64,000 bases of DNA from [Borrelia] turdi (GTDB taxonomy: Bacteria; Spirochaetota; Spirochaetia; Borreliales; Borreliaceae): NCBI RefSeq assembly GCF_008828755.2, contig NZ_QBLM01000001.1, forward strand, positions 434,001-498,000, read 5' to 3'. Below the pieces are notes generated by a model, which was not told the origin of the DNA, did not search any database, and saw nothing but the letters and a program-made list of their open reading frames with translations. Of the stretch, positions 38,223 to 50,139 are shown in pieces. The translations under genes and the position numbers were made by a program. Positions within the stretch are counted from its first letter, which is position 1; each line of letters begins with the position of its first letter.

Positions 38223-39290
38223 TCAAAACCTATCGGCAGACTCTAGCGTTTTATACCACTGTGAGAATTCTTTTATTCCCTCTTTAATAGAAGTTTTAGC
38301 CTCATACCCTACATCATTTTTAAGTTTTAAAATATCACAACAACTTTCCACAACATCTGCTTTTTGCATAGGCATATAATTTTTTAAAGCCTTTTTATCA
38401 AAATTAGCCTCAAGCTCTTTAATAAAATCTAACAATTTAGTTGCATGTCCAGTTCCTATGTTATATATCCTGTAAGGAAAAGACGATGTTGACGAATTTG
38501 GATTTTTAACATCAAAATTGCAATCGCTCTTAGCAGGGCTTTTCAACACTTTGCAAACACCATTTGCAATGTCCCTAACATATGTAAAATCTCTAGCCAT
38601 ATTCCCATCGTTAAAAATATTAATGGGCTCACCATTTTTAATTCCCTCTGAAAATAAATATAAAGCCATATCAGGTCTTCCATAAGTTCCATAAACTGTA
38701 AAAAATCTAAGCCCTGTTGTTGGAATATTAAAAGATGCGCTATAAGCATGCGCTATCATCTCATTAGATTTTTTACTAGCTGCATATAAATTTAAAGGGT
38801 GATCCGTAATAGAATCTTCGCTAGAAGGCATATTCTCATTTATACCATAAACCGATGAAGTTGAAGCATAAACAAAATGCTTGATGTTTTCTTTATAAAC
38901 TCTACATACATCTAAAACATTAAAAAATCCAACAATATTTATTGAAACATAGCTATCAGGATTTTCAAGACTATCTCTAATACCGGCTTGAGCAGCTAAA
39001 TGACAAACATGTGTAAACTTATGATCTTTAAAAAGTTCTAGTAGTTCATCTTTATTTAGTATATCAAGATAAGCGAAAGATAAATTATTATATTTCTCAC
39101 TCTTAATAATCTTATGAGATTTAACATTCTTAAAACAAAATCCTAAAGCTTCTAATCTTTCATGCTTAAATTTTAGTTCATAATAATCATTTAATATGTC
39201 TATACCCAAAACTTCATGTCCTTCTTCTACAAGCTTTTTAGCTACATGAAACCCAATAAACCCTGCAATTCCGGTTAAAAAAATCTTCAT
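38223..39290 (-). CDS. NAD-dependent UDP-sugar epimerase (UDP-glucuronate 4-epimerase type)
   Basis: 355 residues, extended SDR. Rossmann TGIAGFIGFHVA, catalytic Ser/Tyr/Lys in YASTSSVYG and NLYAASKKSNE, and the RFFTVYGTYGRPDMALYLF block that is typical of GlcA epimerases. It would supply a nucleotide sugar for envelope glycoconjugates, perhaps the donor for the glycosyltransferase at 27650, but substrate specificity is inferred. Confidence 0.85.
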   Translation of the reverse strand: MKIFLTGIAGFIGFHVAKKLVEEGHEVLGIDILNDYYELKFKHERLEALGFCFKNVKSHKIIKSEKYNNLSFAYLDILNKDELLELFKDHKFTHVCHLAAQAGIRDSLENPDSYVSINIVGFFNVLDVCRVYKENIKHFVYASTSSVYGINENMPSSEDSITDHPLNLYAASKKSNEMIAHAYSASFNIPTTGLRFFTVYGTYGRPDMALYLFSEGIKNGEPINIFNDGNMARDFTYVRDIANGVCKVLKSPAKSDCNFDVKNPNSSTSSFPYRIYNIGTGHATKLLDFIKELEANFDKKALKNYMPMQKADVVESCCDILKLKNDVGYEAKTSIKEGIKEFSQWYKTLESADRF

Positions 39291-39334
39291 ATTATCACTC
39301 CTACTTAAAATTCAATATAAACTAACACCATCAA

Positions 39335-40063
39335 TCATTTTTTAAAACCGAGATCTCTTTTTTGGTAACTGCGAGAATTATTACTGCTAAATCTATTATT
39401 TCTGACATAAGAAACTCTTATTCTTTTTATATTTCCATCACCCTCGCTTTCAGTTTTTATATCACTATAACGATTCAAAGTTGTATGAACAATTCTTCTT
39501 TCAAAAGGATTCATTGATGGCAATAAAATAGAACGTCTAGTCCTTTTGACTTTATGAAAAGAATTTATTGCTAAATTAATAAACCTAGATTTAAATCGTT
39601 CTCTATAATCTCCAATATCCAATATTACCCTATTAAAAGTACCAGTTTCACCAATAAGCTTGGCTGTATAAACATTTGTCAGAAGTTGTAAAGAATCTAA
39701 ATTTTTACCCTCTCGCCCAATCAAAATATTTGGACTATCTGTCTCAATGGAAATTTTAATATGCCCCCCTTCTTTAGGCTCTATTGTCAAGTTTACAGAA
39801 TATCCCATTTTGATTAGCATTTCTTTTACAAATTCTAAAATTTTATCACAAATTTCATCCCCAATTTTAATTTCAAAGCCACCTTTTTTAACTTCCTTTA
39901 CATGAGGAGAAACCCTTATTTTGATCATTTCTTTCTTAAATAAAAATCCAACTCTTTCTTTATCTAAAATTTCTACATCAAACTCACCTTCTTTTAATTC
40001 CAGATCTCTCATTGCTTTCTTTATTGCTTCTTGTTCGGTTTTACCGTAAAATTCATAGCTCAT
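39335..40063 (-). CDS. khpB: KhpB/Jag RNA-binding protein
   Basis: 242 residues with the Jag N domain (YEFYGKTEQEAIKKAMRDLEL), a KH domain carrying the GxxG-like loop (IGREGKNLDSLQLL) and an R3H domain (NPFERRIVHTTL). Members bind RNA and influence cell elongation. It is directly downstream of yidC (13 nt), the conserved rpmH-rnpA-yidC-jag order. Confidence 0.93.
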   Translation of the reverse strand: MSYEFYGKTEQEAIKKAMRDLELKEGEFDVEILDKERVGFLFKKEMIKIRVSPHVKEVKKGGFEIKIGDEICDKILEFVKEMLIKMGYSVNLTIEPKEGGHIKISIETDSPNILIGREGKNLDSLQLLTNVYTAKLIGETGTFNRVILDIGDYRERFKSRFINLAINSFHKVKRTRRSILLPSMNPFERRIVHTTLNRYSDIKTESEGDGNIKRIRVSYVRNNRFSSNNSRSYQKRDLGFKK

Positions 40064-40076
40064 ATTATTCCCCCTT

Positions 40077-41711
40077 TTAAGACAAATGCATTTTTATATA
40101 GTATTGCTGCAAAATAGTAAAAATATTTGTTGTAATCCAATATATCAAAAGCCCTGATGGCATATTGTAAAGTATGAAAAAAAACATAATGGGCATTCCA
40201 AAATATAAAAACTTCTGTTGTGATCCAAGATTTCTTAAATCAATATTAGAACTAACAATTGTAGACCCCAATTGAGTAAACATCATAATAAAAGGCAAAA
40301 TTCTAATATCAGTCCAAGAAATAAAATAAAGCTTATATCCAAAATGATATACGCTGTCACCAATAGACAAATCATCAATCCATCCTGGAATAAAACTAGC
40401 TCCTCTTAATAAAAACAAATTATTTACAAGCGAGTAAAGAGCAAAAAATATAGGAAGCTGCAAAATTACGGGAAGGCATCCCCCAAGAGGATTAACCCCT
40501 TCTTCTTTATAAAGCCTTCCCATCTCTTCATTTAACTTCTTAGAATCATGCTTAAACTTTACTTGAAGTTCTTTCATTTTGGGTTGAAGTTTGGAAAGCT
40601 CAGCAGTAGCTCTAAATCCCTTAAATGTTAAAGGAAATATAAGTATTCTAACAACAATTGTCAAAAAAATAATTGAAAGCCCCCAATTAGGTATAACATC
40701 ATAAAAAACTTGCATTATCATTTGCATGGGCATTTGAATCAAATACCACAAACTCTTTTCTACTGACATCCCAAAAGAAATATCAGACAGACCAAAGGTA
40801 TTCTCACCATTCTTATCAAAAATATCTAGGTATCTACTATCCTTAGGCCCAGCATAAATAAAAAATTCATCACTAATGTTGTTTTTATTTCTAATATTAT
40901 TGACAATAAACGACTTGAGAATTCCTCTTTCCTTCTTAAACTCAACCTCCATATTCTCTTTAAAAACCAACACCTCAAAATACTTAGTGCTAGAACCAAT
41001 CCATCTAGGATTAGCAATCCTTAAACCATCTTTACCATATTTAAGTTTATTGTCATAATAAATTACTTGAGGCAAATAATTACTATATTGCAACTTGGCT
41101 TTATTGCTCAGCCTTTCAATCTCAGAACTAAAAATAATTTTATAATAATCAATATCAAATAAATTACAATCCCCAACACAATTTAAAGTAACTTTAAATT
41201 TAATCAAGTATTCATTTTTCTCCGAAAATGTATACTTCTTTACATACTCATAAGTTTTGCCATTATTTTTAAAATAAGCTTTAAATTCATGATTAAAATC
41301 ATCTATTTTTTTATACAAAAACAAATCCTCTACTAAATAATCTAAACTAACATCGAAAAAGATTTCATTTTTATAATCAACATTAATCAAATCTGTAGGA
41401 TCTTTTTCCAAATTTAAATGATCTTTAAGCTTTAATGAAACTAAATTTCCCCTAAATGTTGAAAAAGTAGCAAAATATATCCCTGTTTCTACAACAACAT
41501 TTTGAGACTTATCAATCAAGTTAAAACTATTGCTTTTACTTAAAAACATTTCATTATCATCAAAACTTTTGTTTAAATCAAACTGCACTTCCTTATTAGA
41601 AGACTTAAAGCTTAACAAGCTCGAAGAAAGAATATCATTAATAAGCATATAAAGACCTATTAAAAATAAAGACAAATAAACTGTTCTTAAAATTCTTTTA
41701 TTTTGATTCAC
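40077..41711 (-). CDS. yidC: membrane protein insertase YidC
   Basis: 544 residues, the long Gram-negative-type form: one N-terminal helix, a large periplasmic domain (about 40-330), then five helices with the conserved [23 protein letters not shown] and [18 protein letters not shown] segments. Inserts proteins in the inner membrane with or without Sec. GTG start with GAAGGGG upstream. 10 nt after rnpA. Confidence 0.95.
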   Translation of the reverse strand: MNQNKRILRTVYLSLFLIGLYMLINDILSSSLLSFKSSNKEVQFDLNKSFDDNEMFLSKSNSFNLIDKSQNVVVETGIYFATFSTFRGNLVSLKLKDHLNLEKDPTDLINVDYKNEIFFDVSLDYLVEDLFLYKKIDDFNHEFKAYFKNNGKTYEYVKKYTFSEKNEYLIKFKVTLNCVGDCNLFDIDYYKIIFSSEIERLSNKAKLQYSNYLPQVIYYDNKLKYGKDGLRIANPRWIGSSTKYFEVLVFKENMEVEFKKERGILKSFIVNNIRNKNNISDEFFIYAGPKDSRYLDIFDKNGENTFGLSDISFGMSVEKSLWYLIQMPMQMIMQVFYDVIPNWGLSIIFLTIVVRILIFPLTFKGFRATAELSKLQPKMKELQVKFKHDSKKLNEEMGRLYKEEGVNPLGGCLPVILQLPIFFALYSLVNNLFLLRGASFIPGWIDDLSIGDSVYHFGYKLYFISWTDIRILPFIMMFTQLGSTIVSSNIDLRNLGSQQKFLYFGMPIMFFFILYNMPSGLLIYWITTNIFTILQQYYIKMHLS

Positions 41712-41721
41712 TTATGCCCCT

Positions 41722-42057
41722 TCACACCATTAAAACTAAACTTTTCATAAGAGATTCAATACCAAAATACGTCAAATTTAACTTGTTACAAGAAACTACA
41801 AAAATAATATCTATAGCTTTACCTTCTAGCAATTCTAATCTTTTTCTAAAAGCTTCTTTAAAAAGCCTCCTAACACGATTCCTTTTAACAGACCCTCTAA
41901 AACTCTTAGAAAAAGTAATAAGAAGTCTAGAATAAATCAAATGATTTGACTTACAAAACATTTTAAGATTAGGATTACTAAATCTAATCAGATTACCTTC
42001 TTTGAAAATTTTTTGAATTTCTATTTTTGATTTTAGACTAATATTTCTTTTTTTCAT
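41722..42057 (-). CDS. rnpA: ribonuclease P protein component
   Basis: 111 residues. The RNase P signature [20 protein letters not shown] is complete. Assists the catalytic RNA in tRNA 5' maturation. The ATG lies inside the end of rpmH (20-nt overlap), the common bacterial coupling. Confidence 0.94.
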   Translation of the reverse strand: MKKRNISLKSKIEIQKIFKEGNLIRFSNPNLKMFCKSNHLIYSRLLITFSKSFRGSVKRNRVRRLFKEAFRKRLELLEGKAIDIIFVVSCNKLNLTYFGIESLMKSLVLMV

Positions 42058-42193
42058 CAGAAACAGTTAATTTTATTCTTCCTTTTGCTCTTCGTCTTGC
42101 AAGAATAAGTCTTCCGCCTTTGGTTTTCATTCTAGCTCTAAACCCAAATTTTCTATTTCTTTTAACTCGACTAGGTTGATAAGTCCTTTTCAA
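42038..42193 (-). CDS. rpmH: 50S ribosomal protein L34
   Basis: 51 residues read directly from the minus strand: [20 protein letters not shown] at the N-terminus, [14 protein letters not shown] in the middle and DEKKKY at the end. This is a complete L34. The start is TTG, with GGAGG spaced 5 nt upstream. It overlaps rnpA by 20 nt and lies next to the dnaN-dnaA origin region, as in most bacteria. Confidence 0.94.
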   Translation of the reverse strand: MKRTYQPSRVKRNRKFGFRARMKTKGGRLILARRRAKGRIKLTVSDEKKKY

Positions 42194-42284
42194 AACGCTC
42201 CTCCATTAAAAACAATTTCCTGCTACTAAGCTGCAAATTGAACACTACCATGGTATAGTATATAAATGCGATTGTCAATAATAA

Positions 42285-42584
42285 TTACTTTACTAAAACC
42301 TTTATATCTATTATTTCAATCCCCGTTAATTCTTTTATTGACTTTATTATCTTTGACTTATTGTTCGATATGCTATACAAAATACTTGAATTACCTACCT
42401 CAAGAAAAAGAACCTGTCCATTTTTAAAATCTAAAAATTTCACATCATCTGATAAAGTCTGAAAGATCTGATTCCATTTATCAGCAATTAATAATTTTGA
42501 ACTTATATTTTTATTAACAAGCAAATTAGATTCTAAATATTCTTCAAGAACATTGCCTATTTTTTTAAAAGTAGAATTATTCAT
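42285..42584 (-). CDS. DciA-like (DUF721) protein
   Basis: 99 residues. The short DUF721 pattern is visible: an N-terminal helix, ADKWNQIF (family W..VVG-like) and NGQVLFLEVGNSSILYSIS. DciA proteins load or assist the DnaB helicase in bacteria that lack DnaC/DnaI. Position between dnaN and rpmH supports a replication role. Confidence 0.75.
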   Translation of the reverse strand: MNNSTFKKIGNVLEEYLESNLLVNKNISSKLLIADKWNQIFQTLSDDVKFLDFKNGQVLFLEVGNSSILYSISNNKSKIIKSIKELTGIEIIDIKVLVK

Positions 42585-42643
42585 AACAATTTTTTATACC
42601 ACAATTCAAAAAATAATATTAAAATAAACCTTAATAATTCACT

Positions 42644-43801
42644 TTAACCTAAAGACATCGGCATTATCAAGTGCATAAAATTAAAATTTTCAGGCTCACT
42701 CAATTTTAATACATTTCCGGAATTAAACTGTATTTCTATCTTTGAAGTTTCAAAAACACTGATAGCTTCAATAAAATATGAAATATTAATAGCCATAATC
42801 TCATCTAATCCATCATACAGATAATTTGGATTTTTAATAAAAAATTCACCCTTTCTTCCGGTAATCAAATCTTCTCCAAGAAGTTTTAATTGGAGCTCGG
42901 AAAAAGCTAAAACTAGCTTTTTTGACTTGTCAACATATAAATTAACTCTTGCAAGCCTATCTTTTAAAATGACTAGCGAAACCAAAGATCTATTTTTTTG
43001 TTCCTTAGGTACAATACTTTTATAATCAGGATAATTGCCATTAATTAAACTACAAGCTATTTTATAATTGTCAAATTCAACATAAAATTTTTTATCTGAA
43101 GATTTTATTTTAACCATACCTTCTCCTGACATAAGATGTTTTAAAAAATTAAATATTTTTACAGGAACTATAAAATTTACATCTTCTTCAACTATAACTT
43201 CTGCTTTACAAATAGACATTCTGTGTCCATTAGTAGAAACGAGCAATAATTTGGAATCTTCATCTTTTGTAAAATACACACCATTTAATACATTTTTGGA
43301 TTCATCAAAATGTGCTGAAAAAGCTATTCTGTTTATTACTTTTTTAAAAGTTTTTTGCTTTATTTCAATTTCAAATGTGTAATCTTCATTAATCATATCA
43401 TAATTGTAATTTTCTATTTCTTCGTATGAAAAGGTAGGTTCTTTTAAATGATCTTCATATTCTTCTTTCTCATCTTTCGATTCTCCCATAATTTCCAATT
43501 TGTTGTTATTCCCATCAAAAATTATTTTAATTTCCTTGTATAGACTAAACGCTTTTACTGCGTCATAAAAATTTGAAGCATTGATTAATACTTTAAAATC
43601 TGTTTTTGAAACAATTGGAATTGTACTTTCAAAAAATATATTTCTGTCTGTTGATTTAATTATAAGATTAGATCCTTTTACTTCGATTAGTAATGCACTC
43701 CAAATATCATTCATATTTCTGTTTAGTATTATTCCTTTTGCTTTTTCTATCTCACTTGTAATTTGATTTGTTTCACAAATAAAAAATGTGTTATTTATCA
43801 T
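42644..43801 (-). CDS. dnaN: DNA polymerase III beta sliding clamp
   Basis: 385 residues, with three homologous domains. The C-terminal peptide-binding groove end HLIMPM(SLG) and the central VPVKIFNFL/ISTNGHRM-like blocks (LVSTNGHRMSICK) are present. Tethers Pol III to DNA. Strong SD AAGGAGG. Its two halves differ in strand composition because the skew switch falls within or next to it. Confidence 0.96.
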   Translation of the reverse strand: MINNTFFICETNQITSEIEKAKGIILNRNMNDIWSALLIEVKGSNLIIKSTDRNIFFESTIPIVSKTDFKVLINASNFYDAVKAFSLYKEIKIIFDGNNNKLEIMGESKDEKEEYEDHLKEPTFSYEEIENYNYDMINEDYTFEIEIKQKTFKKVINRIAFSAHFDESKNVLNGVYFTKDEDSKLLLVSTNGHRMSICKAEVIVEEDVNFIVPVKIFNFLKHLMSGEGMVKIKSSDKKFYVEFDNYKIACSLINGNYPDYKSIVPKEQKNRSLVSLVILKDRLARVNLYVDKSKKLVLAFSELQLKLLGEDLITGRKGEFFIKNPNYLYDGLDEIMAINISYFIEAISVFETSKIEIQFNSGNVLKLSEPENFNFMHLIMPMSLG

Positions 43802-44038
43802 AATGCCTCCTTGTATATTTTATTACATTTTATCTTTGTAAACTTTTGTGGTTTTTTATTTTTAATTTTTATATATATATAATAGTAATAGTAGTAAGTC
43901 ACTGTTTGATTGTTTAATTGTATTTAATACTATATAATATAAAGAAATAAATTGTTTAATTTAAGTTGGTTTTTGTTGTAGTTTTGATAAATTATTTGTT
44001 TCAATTGTTTAAAAGAATTTTTTATTTTTTAATTAAGT
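43802..44038. other. candidate chromosomal replication origin (oriC)
   Basis: 237-bp, very A/T-rich gap between dnaN and dnaA, where gene polarity and strand composition both switch. In order it contains an alternating TA run (43871-43880), six DnaA-trio-like triplets, a short GC-richer GTCACTG, and three TTGTTTAA repeats (43910, 43952, 44005). It also has to hold the dnaN promoter and SD. Confidence 0.7.
43880..43897. promoter_or_regulatory. DnaA-trio-like unwinding element
   Basis: TAATAGTAATAGTAGTAA, six contiguous TAA/TAG triplets, equal to 3'-(G/A)AT-5' trios, flanked on one side by an alternating TA tract and on the other by GTCACTG. This is the arrangement described for bacterial basal unwinding elements. 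Assigned from sequence only. Confidence 0.5.
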
Positions 44039-45484
44039 TTAATTTTTTTTTATTTTGTTCATAAGCTCTGTGATTAAATTGTTGATTTCTTTGTCATTAT
44101 TTCTATCTCTATCTATTTTATTTATCGAATAAAGCACTGTTGAATGGGTTTTTCCTCCAATAATTTTTCCAATTTCAACTGTTGATAATTCTGTAAAATT
44201 TCTCAAAAGGTATGCATAAATATGCCTGGCTTTTGTTATCTCTGGTTTTTTACTATGCCCTTCAATGTCTTTATGTGCAATTTTAAGCTCTCTTAAAAGT
44301 ATTTTTTTTATATTTTCGATATTGATTTTATTGTTTGATTTATTGATTGTTTCTTTTTCATAAATTATTATTTCTTTGATTATCTTTTCAACAATATCAA
44401 TGTCAATTTCTATATTGTCTAAATCTATATATGCTTTTAGTTTTGTTACAGCAGCTTCAAGGTCTCTTATATTTGTTGTAACTTTTTGGGCAACCAGATT
44501 CAATATATTTTTAGGGACTTTTATACCATCCTCTTCTGCTTTTTTTTCAATAATAGCTACTCTGAGTTCAAAATTGGGCTTTGATATATCAACATTTAGT
44601 CCTCTTGTGAATCTGCTTTTTAGTCGATCTGTAAAATTTGTAAGTTCAGAAGGAGATCGGTCACATGTAAATACTAATTGTTTATTGTCTTCATAAAGAG
44701 CATTAAATGTATGAAAAAGCTCTTCTTGTATGCCTTCTTTTTTTTGTAAATCGTGGATATCATCTATAAGCAACATATCTAAGTATCTATATTTTTTTTT
44801 AAATTTTTTTGTTTCGTGTGTTTTTATGCTTTCTACAAACTCATTTAAAAAATTTTCAGCAGTAACGTATAATATCTTAAGGTTATGATGTAATTCTTCT
44901 GTTTTGTTTCCTATGCTTTGAAGCAAATGTGTTTTTCCAAGTCCAACTCCACCGTAAATTAAACATGGATTATATTTTTTCCCAGGATTTTTTGAGATTG
45001 CCAAGCTGGCATTGTATGCAAGTTTATTATTTGGCCCTATGATAAAATTTTCAAATGTATATCTTTTTTTAAGAAAGGGGTTTTTAAAATTTGTAGGCCC
45101 TTCTTCTTTTTTAATATACATTTTTATATGATCTTTTATATTTTTAATTGGCTCTTTAGAGGGTTTATTTTCTTCAAGTTCCCCAAAATTTAGAAAAGTG
45201 TCATTTAAAGCTGTTTGTTTGCCAAGATAGCTCTTAGGTGGTTGATTTGTAAATTCAATGACTACGGTATTGTAGCCATTTTTTGTGAGGATTTCTTTGA
45301 TTTTTTTTGTAAATCTTTTTTCTATTTGATTTTTGTGAAATAAATTGGGAGTAGATATTTGGATGTTGTTACCCATTGATTCTAAAAAGTACAAATTTTC
45401 AAACCAAACATAAAATTCTTCTTCTGAGAGTTCTTTTTTTATTTCTGTTAAAATCAAGCTCCATATATTTTTTGATTTTTCCAT
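44039..45484 (-). CDS. dnaA: chromosomal replication initiator protein
   Basis: 481 residues. Domain I (about 1-85), variable linker, AAA+ domain with Walker A GGVGLGKTHLL and Walker B MLLIDDIH, and the domain IV DNA-binding signature GGKTHSTVLYSI. Opens oriC. SD AAGGAC precedes the ATG. It is transcribed on the side of the skew switch where this orientation opposes fork movement. Confidence 0.96.
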   Translation of the reverse strand: MEKSKNIWSLILTEIKKELSEEEFYVWFENLYFLESMGNNIQISTPNLFHKNQIEKRFTKKIKEILTKNGYNTVVIEFTNQPPKSYLGKQTALNDTFLNFGELEENKPSKEPIKNIKDHIKMYIKKEEGPTNFKNPFLKKRYTFENFIIGPNNKLAYNASLAISKNPGKKYNPCLIYGGVGLGKTHLLQSIGNKTEELHHNLKILYVTAENFLNEFVESIKTHETKKFKKKYRYLDMLLIDDIHDLQKKEGIQEELFHTFNALYEDNKQLVFTCDRSPSELTNFTDRLKSRFTRGLNVDISKPNFELRVAIIEKKAEEDGIKVPKNILNLVAQKVTTNIRDLEAAVTKLKAYIDLDNIEIDIDIVEKIIKEIIIYEKETINKSNNKINIENIKKILLRELKIAHKDIEGHSKKPEITKARHIYAYLLRNFTELSTVEIGKIIGGKTHSTVLYSINKIDRDRNNDKEINNLITELMNKIKKN

Positions 45485-45515
45485 TTTTTGTCCTTATTGG
45501 TTTTAGTACTATACT

Positions 45516-45542
45516 TTTAACATTATATAGTATAATGTTAAA
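45516..45542. promoter_or_regulatory. 27-bp palindrome between dnaA and gyrB
   Basis: TTTAACATTATA - TAG - TATAATGTTAAA: perfect 12-bp arms (45516-45527, 45531-45542), each arm containing a TATAAT hexamer reading outward. It lies 32 nt upstream of the dnaA ATG in the divergent dnaA-gyrB gap. It may be overlapping divergent -10 elements or a regulator site. Confidence 0.6.
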
Positions 45543-45655
45543 TTAGGATTCTATCTAAACCGTTTATGAATTTTTAAAAATTTTTGGGACTTTATATGTA
45601 ATAGATATTATTTTTTTTTTAATGTAGAATTTATCTGTGTCTAGATTTTGATTAA

Positions 45656-47575
<1,920 letters not shown>

Positions 47576-47586
47576 TTGGAGTGGTA

Positions 47587-50019
47587 ATGGCAGTTGGAGA
47601 AAATAAAGAACAAATCTTAAATATTAAAATAGAGGATGAAATAAAAACTTCTTATTTGAATTATGCTATGTCAGTTATTGTTTCCAGGGCTCTTCCAGAT
47701 GTAAGAGACGGTCTTAAACCAGTTCACAGGAGAATCCTTTATTCTATGTATGAGATGGGACTTCGTTCTGATAAAGCTTTTAAAAAATCTGGAAGAATAG
47801 TAGGGGATGTTCTTGGGAAATATCATCCTCATGGAGATCAATCAATTTATGATGCGCTTGTAAGGCTTGCTCAAGATTTTTCACTTAGATATCCTGTAAT
47901 ACGGGGACAGGGGAATTTTGGATCTATTGACGGAGATCCTCCTGCTGCTATGCGATATACTGAAGCTAAAATGGAAAGAATAGCAGAATATATTGTTAAG
48001 GATATAGACAAAGAGACTGTTAATTTTAAGTCTAATTATGACGATTCTTTAAGTGAGCCTGAGATTATGCCTTCATCATTTCCATTTCTTTTGGTAAATG
48101 GCTCTAGTGGGATTGCTGTTGGAATGGCTACTAACATGGCACCACATAATTTAAGAGAAATTTGTGATGCTATTGTTTATATGTTGGATAATGAGAATGC
48201 TTCTATATTTGATTTGATCAAGATAGTTAAAGGCCCTGATTTTCCAACTTTTGGAGAGATTGTTTATAATGATAATTTAATTAGAGCATATAAAACTGGC
48301 AAGGGAAGTGTTGTTATTAGGGCAAGGTATCATATTGAAGAAAGAACAGAAGATAGAAATGCTATAATTGTTACAGAAATACCTTATACAGTAAATAAAT
48401 CTGTACTTCTTATGAAAGTTGCTTTTTTGGCAAAAGAAGAAAAGCTAGAAGGGCTTTTAGATATAAGAGATGAGTCTGATAGAGAAGGCATTAGAATAGT
48501 TCTTGAAGTTAAAAGAGGATTTGATCCTCATGTTATTATGAATTTGCTTTATGAATATACTGAATTTAAAAAGCATTTTAGTATAAATAATTTGGCTCTT
48601 GTTGATGGTATTCCTAAACAGTTGAATTTAGAAGAATTATTATTTGAATTTATTGAGCATAGAAAAAATATCATCAAAAGACGTATTGAATTTGACTTGA
48701 AAAAGGCAAAAGAGAAGGCACATGTTCTTGAAGGATTAAATATTGCTTTAAATAATATAGATGAGGTTATTAAGATTATTAAATCATCTAAATTAGCAAA
48801 AGATGCAAAGGAAAAACTCGTTGCGAATTTTAGCCTTTCAGAGATTCAAGCCAATTCAGTCCTTGATATGAAGTTGCAAAAACTTACAACTCTTGAGCTT
48901 TTTAAGCTTGAAGAGGAGCTTAATGTACTTTTAAGCTTAATAAAAGATTATGAAGATGTTCTCTTGAATCCAGCAAGGATTATTAATATTATAAGAGAAG
49001 AAACTATAAATTTAGGTTTAAAATTTGGCGATGAACGTCGAACTAAAATAATTTATGATGAGGAGGTTTTAAAAACTAGTATGTCGGATTTAATGCAAAA
49101 AGAAAATATTGTTGTTATGCTTACAAAGAAAGGTTTCCTTAAAAGACTTTCACAAAATGAGTATAAATTGCAAGGTGCTGGAGGAAAAGGTCTCAGTTCT
49201 TTTGATCTTAATGATGGAGATGAGATTGTTATTGCTTTGTGTGTTAATACTCATGATTATTTGTTTATGATTTCAAATGAAGGAAAGCTTTATTTAATAA
49301 ATGCTTATGAAATAAAAGATTCTTCAAGAGCTTCAAAAGGGCAAAATATTAGTGAGCTTATTAATTTAGGAGATAAGGAAGAAATATTAACTATTAAAAA
49401 TAGTAAGGATTTTACTAATGATTCCTACTTATTGCTTACAACTGCAAGTGGAAAAATAGCTAGATTCGAATCTACAGATTTTAAAACAGTAAAGTCACGT
49501 GGGGTTATTGTTATTAAGCTTAATGATAAAGATTTTGTTACAAGTGCAGAGATTGTTTTTAAGGATGAAAAAGTCATTTGTCTTTCTAAAAAGGGTAGTG
49601 CATTTATATTTAATTCAAGTGATGTGAGGCTTACTAATAGGGGTACCCAGGGTGTTTGTGGAATGAAATTAAAAGAAGGTGATTTGTTTGTTAAGGTTTT
49701 GGCAGTTAGAGAAAATCCTTATCTTTTGATTATTTCTGAAAATGGATATGGAAAAAGATTGAGTGTTTCTAAAATATCTGAGCTTAAAAGAGGAGCCACT
49801 GGCTATACTAGTTATAAAAAATCTGATAAAAAAGCGGGTAGTGTTGTTGATGCTATAGCAGTTTCAGAGGATGATGAAATCTTACTTGTAAGTAAACGTT
49901 CAAAAGCTTTAAGAACAGTAGCTGGAAAAGTATCTGAACAAGGTAAAGATGCTAGAGGAATTCAAGTATTATTTCTTGATAATGACAGCTTGATTTCTGT
50001 TTCAAAATTTATTAAATAA
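47587..50019 (+). CDS. gyrA: DNA gyrase subunit A
   Basis: 810 residues. Catalytic Tyr124 in [10 protein letters not shown], the quinolone region [10 protein letters not shown] (Gln85 at the position of E. coli Ser83) and six C-terminal beta-pinwheel blades. The GyrA box-like QGGKG motif appears as [10 protein letters not shown]. The ATG at 47587 is chosen; a GTG lies two codons upstream. It follows gyrB by 11 nt, so the two are one operon, ending at the hairpin at 50040. Confidence 0.97.
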   Translation: MAVGENKEQILNIKIEDEIKTSYLNYAMSVIVSRALPDVRDGLKPVHRRILYSMYEMGLRSDKAFKKSGRIVGDVLGKYHPHGDQSIYDALVRLAQDFSLRYPVIRGQGNFGSIDGDPPAAMRYTEAKMERIAEYIVKDIDKETVNFKSNYDDSLSEPEIMPSSFPFLLVNGSSGIAVGMATNMAPHNLREICDAIVYMLDNENASIFDLIKIVKGPDFPTFGEIVYNDNLIRAYKTGKGSVVIRARYHIEERTEDRNAIIVTEIPYTVNKSVLLMKVAFLAKEEKLEGLLDIRDESDREGIRIVLEVKRGFDPHVIMNLLYEYTEFKKHFSINNLALVDGIPKQLNLEELLFEFIEHRKNIIKRRIEFDLKKAKEKAHVLEGLNIALNNIDEVIKIIKSSKLAKDAKEKLVANFSLSEIQANSVLDMKLQKLTTLELFKLEEELNVLLSLIKDYEDVLLNPARIINIIREETINLGLKFGDERRTKIIYDEEVLKTSMSDLMQKENIVVMLTKKGFLKRLSQNEYKLQGAGGKGLSSFDLNDGDEIVIALCVNTHDYLFMISNEGKLYLINAYEIKDSSRASKGQNISELINLGDKEEILTIKNSKDFTNDSYLLLTTASGKIARFESTDFKTVKSRGVIVIKLNDKDFVTSAEIVFKDEKVICLSKKGSAFIFNSSDVRLTNRGTQGVCGMKLKEGDLFVKVLAVRENPYLLIISENGYGKRLSVSKISELKRGATGYTSYKKSDKKAGSVVDAIAVSEDDEILLVSKRSKALRTVAGKVSEQGKDARGIQVLFLDNDSLISVSKFIK

Positions 50020-50039
50020 AGAATTGGTTTTTCTTATTT

Positions 50040-50073
50040 AAGAATGTTCTACGTGGAACATTCTTTTTTTTTT
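50040..50073 (+). terminator. intrinsic terminator of gyrBA
   Basis: AAGAATGTTC (50040-50049), loop TACGTG, GAACATTCTT (50056-50065), then a run of ten T. It is the clearest intrinsic terminator in the window. Its stem-loop includes the parS-like 16-mer listed separately. Confidence 0.85.
50045..50060. promoter_or_regulatory. candidate parS site
   Basis: TGTTCTACGTGGAACA matches the bacterial parS consensus TGTTTCACGTGAAACA at 13 of 16 positions, with the central ACGTG kept. It lies 80 nt upstream of parB and about 6 kb from the origin, where parS sites are expected. Confidence 0.65.
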
Positions 50074-50139
50074 ATTCTTAAATTGTAATTCAATATTATA
50101 ACCTGGTAAAATTTTGTGTTGTAGGAGGGTTTAATAAAT

